Source: Lutibacter sp. (GTDB lineage Bacteria > Bacteroidota > Bacteroidia > Flavobacteriales > Flavobacteriaceae). Taken from it: a DNA stretch of 9,155 nt. The first letter of the stretch is position 1, and every line of letters begins with the position of its first letter. Positions 5,997 to 9,155 of the stretch are shown piece by piece. The notes beneath the pieces were generated by a model. The model ran no database searches, had not been told where the DNA came from, and saw only the letters and a list, made by a program, of their open reading frames with translations. The stretch lies in assembly GCA_004195315.1 (NCBI GenBank), contig SDWL01000060.1, positions 1-9,155 of the forward strand, read 5' to 3'. The translations under genes and the position numbers were made by a program.

Positions 5997-6725
5997 ATGG
6001 AAAATAAAAATGTCATACAAGTAAAGAATCTAACCAAAAAATTTAATGACTTTACCGCTGTAAATTCAATTTCTTTCGAAGTTAAAACTGGAGAAATATT
6101 TGGTTTTTTAGGTGCAAATGGAGCTGGAAAAACCACAGCCATGAAAATGTTAATTGGTATTTCAACACCTACTTCAGGAAGTGCACAAGTTGCTGGTTTT
6201 GATGTTTTCACAAACCCTGAAGATATCAAAAAAAATATTGGTTATATGAGCCAAAAATTTGCTTTGTATGATGATTTAACTGTGAAAGAAAATATTACAT
6301 TTTTTGGCGGAATTTATGGTTTGTCTCGCAAAGAAATTGAAGAAAAAAGGAATCTATTAATTGAAGAACTTGGCTTGCAGGAAATTGTAAATGAACTGGT
6401 TGGTTCGTTGCCTTTGGGCTGGAAACAAAAAATATCATTTTCGGTAGCTTTATTACACAATCCTAAAATAGTTTTTTTAGATGAACCAACAGGTGGAGTT
6501 GATCCAATTACCAGACGACAGTTTTGGGAAATGATTTATAAAACAGCCAATAATGGAACTACTGTTTTTGTAACTACACACTATATGGATGAAGCCGAAT
6601 ATTGCGATCGTGTTTCTATTATGGTTGATGGTAAAATTGAAGCTTTAAATACTCCAAAAAAATTAAAAGAGCAATTTAAAGTTGAAAGTATGAATGATGT
6701 GTTTTTAAAATTAGCAAGATGTTAA
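5997..6725 (+). CDS. ABC transporter ATPase B (YbhF C-half-like) with altered signature motif
   Basis: This is a 242-residue cytoplasmic ATP-binding subunit, partner of the ATPase encoded two bases upstream. Walker A is GANGAGKTT at 39-47 (Lys45), the Q-loop Gln86 is in GYMSQKF, Walker B is IVFLDE at 158-163 with Glu163, and the H-loop His195 is in TTHYMDEA, all canonical. The ABC signature, normally LSGGQ, is LPLGW at 138-142. The LPLGx signature is a variant I recall from the second ATPase half of YbhF/RbbA-type proteins, so it is probably ancestral rather than decay. In a head-to-tail heterodimer this variant faces ATPase A's altered Q- and H-loops, while ATPase A's intact LSGGM faces this subunit's intact Walker motifs and His195. 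The protein lacks most of the C-terminal extension seen in its partner, ending DVFLKLARC. The next gene is 165 bases away, beyond a repeat cluster. Confidence 0.93.
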   Translation: MENKNVIQVKNLTKKFNDFTAVNSISFEVKTGEIFGFLGANGAGKTTAMKMLIGISTPTSGSAQVAGFDVFTNPEDIKKNIGYMSQKFALYDDLTVKENITFFGGIYGLSRKEIEEKRNLLIEELGLQEIVNELVGSLPLGWKQKISFSVALLHNPKIVFLDEPTGGVDPITRRQFWEMIYKTANNGTTVFVTTHYMDEAEYCDRVSIMVDGKIEALNTPKKLKEQFKVESMNDVFLKLARC

Positions 6726-6749
6726 TTGATACTATAAAATTAAAAAATT

Positions 6750-6773
6750 GGTCACTGAGCAGAGTCGAAGTGA
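6750..6773. repeat. Short dispersed-type repeat motif
   Basis: The 24 bases here, whose core is CACTGAGCAGAGTCGAAGTG, closely match a motif I recall as common between flavobacterial genes. The outer TCACT/AGTGA arms are complementary. It is the first of two repeat-like units in the gap between ATPase B and the first permease. The family assignment rests on memory of such repeats, not on a second copy in this window. Confidence 0.5.
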
Positions 6774-6795
6774 AAATTAAAAATGAATAATTAAA

Positions 6796-6881
6796 TGTCA
6801 TTGCTAACGTAAAGAAGTGAAGTGTGGCAATCTCTAACTTAAAAATGAGATCACCACGTCATTTCATTCCTCGTGATGACA
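6796..6881. repeat. Imperfect inverted repeat directly before the first permease gene
   Basis: The left arm at 6796-6834 (starting TGTCATTGC, ending GGCAATCTC) and the right arm at 6847-6881 (starting GAGATCACCACG, ending GATGACA) are inverted copies. The outermost six bases (TGTCAT/ATGACA) and the inner ATCTC/GAGAT pair perfectly; the middle has diverged. It has the layout of the CGTCATTGC...ATCTC/GAGAT...ATGACG palindromes I associate with Bacteroidota genomes. It ends nine bases before the permease ATG at 6891. In the operon transcript it would fold into a long stem near the ribosome binding region, where it could reduce or insulate permease translation. Confidence 0.75.
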
Positions 6882-6890
6882 ACAAAAAAT

Positions 6891-7997
6891 ATGAAACGAT
6901 TTAAAGGGTTTATAAAAAAAGAATTTTACCATATCTTTAGAGATAAGCGTTCGCTATTTATTCTTTTCGGAATGCCAATTGCACAAATTATGTTGTTTGG
7001 TTTTGCTATCACCAATGAAATTAACAATGTAGATATTGCTGTTCTTGACCATTCTAAAGATGTAACTACGCAAGAAATTATTAATAAAATTGCTTCATCC
7101 AAATATTTTAGCATTAAACAATTAATTAAAAATGAAGCTGAAATTGAAGCTGTTTTCAAAAAAGGAAAAGTAAAAGCGGTGCTGATTTTTGAAAAAGATT
7201 TTAGTAAAAACCTAACCAAAGAAAACAATGCAACCATTCAAATAATTACAGATGCAACCGATCCAAATACTGCAAATACCATTAGTAATTATACGAATTC
7301 TATTCTTCAAAAATACCAACAAGAAATAAATAAGAACATAAAAACACCTTATCAAATTATTCCAAAAACTAGAATGGTTTACAATCCGGAATTAAAAAGT
7401 GTGTTTATGTTTGTTCCTGGAGTTATGACCATAATTTTAATGTTAGTCTCTGCAATGATGACCTCAATTTCTATCACTCGTGAAAAAGAATTAGGCACTA
7501 TGGAAATTTTATTAGTATCGCCTTTAAAACCGTTTCAAGTAATTGTTGGCAAAGTAATTCCTTATGTATTTTTATCCATTATCAACGCCATTATTATTGT
7601 TTTATTAAGTATTTTCATATTTAATATGCCTGTTCAAGGAAGTTTGCTTTTATTAGGTGTTGAAAGTATTTTATTCATTATTACGGCTTTATCCTTAGGT
7701 ATTTTAATTTCAACAATATCAGCAACACAACAAACTGCCATGATGATTTCTTTAATGGGATTAATGCTGCCAACTATTTTATTATCTGGGTTTATTTTTC
7801 CAATTGCTAGTATGCCGTTGCCCTTACAGATAATTAGTAATATTATACCTGCAAAATGGTTTGTTATTATTTTAAAAGGGATTATGTTAAAAGGTGTTGG
7901 ATTAAGTTTTATTTGGAAAGAAACAATGATTCTAGTTGTAATGTCGCTATTTTTTATTTCGTTAAGTATTAAAAAGTATAAAATTAGATTAGAATAA
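6891..7997 (+). CDS. ABC-2 type permease A (YbhS-like)
   Basis: This is an inner-membrane subunit of the exporter, 368 residues from the ATG at 6891. I chose that start because MKRFKGFIKKEFYHIFRDKR is the family's normal opening. An earlier in-frame GTG at 6873 and ATG at 6876 lie within the repeat ending at 6881 and add only six unconvincing residues. Topology follows PF12698-type permeases: a membrane helix at about 22-42, a large periplasmic domain at about 45-170, then five helices near 174-196, 222-246, 255-277, 285-306 and 344-361. The conserved cytoplasmic REKELGTMEILLVSPL segment at 197-212 is the coupling region after the second helix. FIFPIASMPLPLQ at 301-313 is the loop before the last helices. 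The stop overlaps the next gene's start by one base (TAATG), indicating translational coupling and a permease heterodimer. Confidence 0.92.
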   Translation: MKRFKGFIKKEFYHIFRDKRSLFILFGMPIAQIMLFGFAITNEINNVDIAVLDHSKDVTTQEIINKIASSKYFSIKQLIKNEAEIEAVFKKGKVKAVLIFEKDFSKNLTKENNATIQIITDATDPNTANTISNYTNSILQKYQQEINKNIKTPYQIIPKTRMVYNPELKSVFMFVPGVMTIILMLVSAMMTSISITREKELGTMEILLVSPLKPFQVIVGKVIPYVFLSIINAIIIVLLSIFIFNMPVQGSLLLLGVESILFIITALSLGILISTISATQQTAMMISLMGLMLPTILLSGFIFPIASMPLPLQIISNIIPAKWFVIILKGIMLKGVGLSFIWKETMILVVMSLFFISLSIKKYKIRLE

Positions 7998-9118
7998 TGA
8001 AAACCATAGGATACATCATTCAAAAAGAATTCAAACAAATTTTTAGAAATAAAGGAATGCTTCCTATTATTTTTATTTTGCCTTTGATACAGTTAATTAT
8101 TCTTTCAAATGCAGCTACTTTTGAAATAAAAAACATAAAATTCTCTTATATTGATAATGATAACACGTCATTTTCAAGAGCTTTAATTGATAAATTTGAA
8201 GCATCAACTTATTTTAATGTTGTTTCTAATTTTCATTCTGAAAAAATCGCAAGTTTTGCAATGTTAAAAGGAGAAGTTGATGTTATTTTAGAAATTCCTC
8301 GCTACTTTGAGCGTGACCTTCTAAAAGATAAAAAAACAGATTTATTAGTTATTATAAATGCAATTGATGGTGCAACTGCAGGTGTTGAAAATGTATATAT
8401 CAATCAAATTGTACAGCGTTTTAATAAAAATGCACAAGCTGAATTAATGCAGTCAACTGATTTGATAAATACTACAAAAAATATCTCTAGTATTACTTCT
8501 TTTTGGTATAATGAAACGCTAAATTATAAAACTTTTATGGTTCCCGGCATCTTAGTTTTATTAGTAACTATGATTACTTTATTCTTATCTGGAATGAATA
8601 TTGTTCGTGAAAAAGAAATAGGAACTTTAGAGCAAATTAACGTAACGCCAATTAAAAAACATCAGTTTATTATTGGTAAACTTTTTCCTTTTTGGGTAAT
8701 TGGAATGGGTTTGCTAACCATCGGTTTAATTATAGCAAAAGTATTGTTTAATGTACCAATAGTAGGTAGCATTACATTAATGTATTTGTACAATTCAATT
8801 TATATTATGGTAATCTTAGGTATGGGATTATTTATCTCTAATTTTACTGATACACAGCAACAAGCAATGTTTATTTCTTGGTTTTTTGTAGTGATTTTTA
8901 TTTTAATGAGTGGTCTCTTCACTCCTATTGAAAGTATGCCGAAATGGGCACAACATTTAACAGAGTTTAATCCTATTAAATATTTTGTTGAAGTAATGCG
9001 AATGGTCATGCTAAAAGGTGCTAATTTTACTGATATTTCTCCTCAATTGATAAAAACACTTGGGTATGCAATTTTAATGAATGGTTTGGCCGTTTGGAGT
9101 TATAAAAAAACAAATTAA
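7997..9118 (+). CDS. ABC-2 type permease B (YbhR-like)
   Basis: This 373-residue inner-membrane permease is a paralogue of the one just upstream. It has the same plan: an N-terminal amphipathic KEFKQIFRNKG segment, a membrane helix at about 21-40, a periplasmic domain from about 45 to 175, then helices near 180-200, 226-250, 260-281, 288-308 and 352-367. The coupling motif is VREKEIGTLEQINVTPI at 203-219. GLFTPIESMPKWAQ at 306-319 and NPIKYFVEVMRMVMLKG at 325-341 are characteristic of the YbhR/YhhJ-type group. It starts on the A of the preceding TAATG overlap, so expression of both permeases is coupled. It presumably pairs with permease A around one translocation path driven by the two unlike ATPases. 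The gene is complete and ends nine bases before another possible start. Confidence 0.93.
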   Translation: MKTIGYIIQKEFKQIFRNKGMLPIIFILPLIQLIILSNAATFEIKNIKFSYIDNDNTSFSRALIDKFEASTYFNVVSNFHSEKIASFAMLKGEVDVILEIPRYFERDLLKDKKTDLLVIINAIDGATAGVENVYINQIVQRFNKNAQAELMQSTDLINTTKNISSITSFWYNETLNYKTFMVPGILVLLVTMITLFLSGMNIVREKEIGTLEQINVTPIKKHQFIIGKLFPFWVIGMGLLTIGLIIAKVLFNVPIVGSITLMYLYNSIYIMVILGMGLFISNFTDTQQQAMFISWFFVVIFILMSGLFTPIESMPKWAQHLTEFNPIKYFVEVMRMVMLKGANFTDISPQLIKTLGYAILMNGLAVWSYKKTN

Positions 9119-9127
9119 TAAGCTATT

Positions 9128-9155
9128 ATGAGTGATAAAATAGTGTATATAAAAA
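9128..9155 (+). CDS. Possible start of a further operon gene, partial
   Basis: An ATG nine bases after the permease B stop opens a frame reading MSDKIVYIK that continues off the window. The spacing matches that between other genes of this operon, and no terminator lies between. The nine codons are too few to assign a product or to be sure it is a gene. Confidence 0.3.

Noticed and set aside
6750..6881. CRISPR array or insertion sequence
   Set aside because: There are no regularly spaced identical repeats and spacers, and no transposase coding; the units are unlike one another and imperfectly palindromic.
7634..8038. Antisense open frame across the two permease genes
   Set aside because: Its low-complexity Ile/Lys/Asn-rich translation is a by-product of the permease coding on the other strand.
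5092..9118. MacB-type macrolide exporter
   Set aside because: The permeases have the ABC-2 plan (one helix, large periplasmic domain, five helices, REKE-GT motif) and the ATPases are paired; no MacB/FtsX fusion is present.

Overview
The window is AT-rich (about one-third G+C or lower) and looks like two unequal parts that may not belong together. Positions ~640-9155 look like a marine-type flavobacterium (Bacteroidota). The evidence is a TAnnTTTG promoter box, the absence of Shine-Dalgarno sequences before most starts, and imperfect palindromic intergenic repeats of a type I associate with flavobacterial genomes. The first ~640 bases carry the 3' part of nuoC and the first five codons of nuoD on the minus strand. 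That NuoC resembles the Campylobacterota (Sulfurimonas/Arcobacter-like) form from memory, and nuoD is preceded by a clear AGAAGG ribosome binding site. The nuoC frame is cut off by a stop at 667-669, before its N-terminal region is complete. The left edge is therefore either a chimeric assembly join or a real recombination scar.

Layout: nuoD start (1-15, -), nuoC without its 5' end (19-585, -; frame open to 666), and a junction region with a 9-bp direct repeat. A membrane-anchored beta-lactamase-fold serine hydrolase follows (704-2044, -). It diverges from a TetR-family regulator (2146-2757, +). The intergenic region between them holds a flavobacterial -7 box and two overlapping palindromes just before the tetR start. 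After a hairpin-forming repeat come an outer-membrane TolC-like factor (2916-4172), a lipoprotein HlyD-like adaptor (4183-5079), two ABC ATPases (5092-5994 and 5997-6725), a second repeat cluster (6750-6881), and two ABC-2 permeases (6891-7997 and 7997-9118). A possible further gene opens at 9128.

From 2146 onward the genes form one complete tripartite export system with its own regulator. The order parallels Escherichia coli cecR-ybhGFSR, but the double-ATPase YbhF is split into two polypeptides and a dedicated outer-membrane factor is included. Two ATPases and two permeases probably form a heterodimeric transporter. The HlyD-like lipoprotein bridges the periplasm and the TolC-like protein gives the exit duct. 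The ATPases carry complementary defects that would leave one composite ATP site degenerate and the other canonical. The substrate cannot be read from the sequence. This is a recognisable family arrangement rather than a new system. The most notable points are the nuoC junction, the NBD asymmetry, the operator architecture and the repeats inside the operon.
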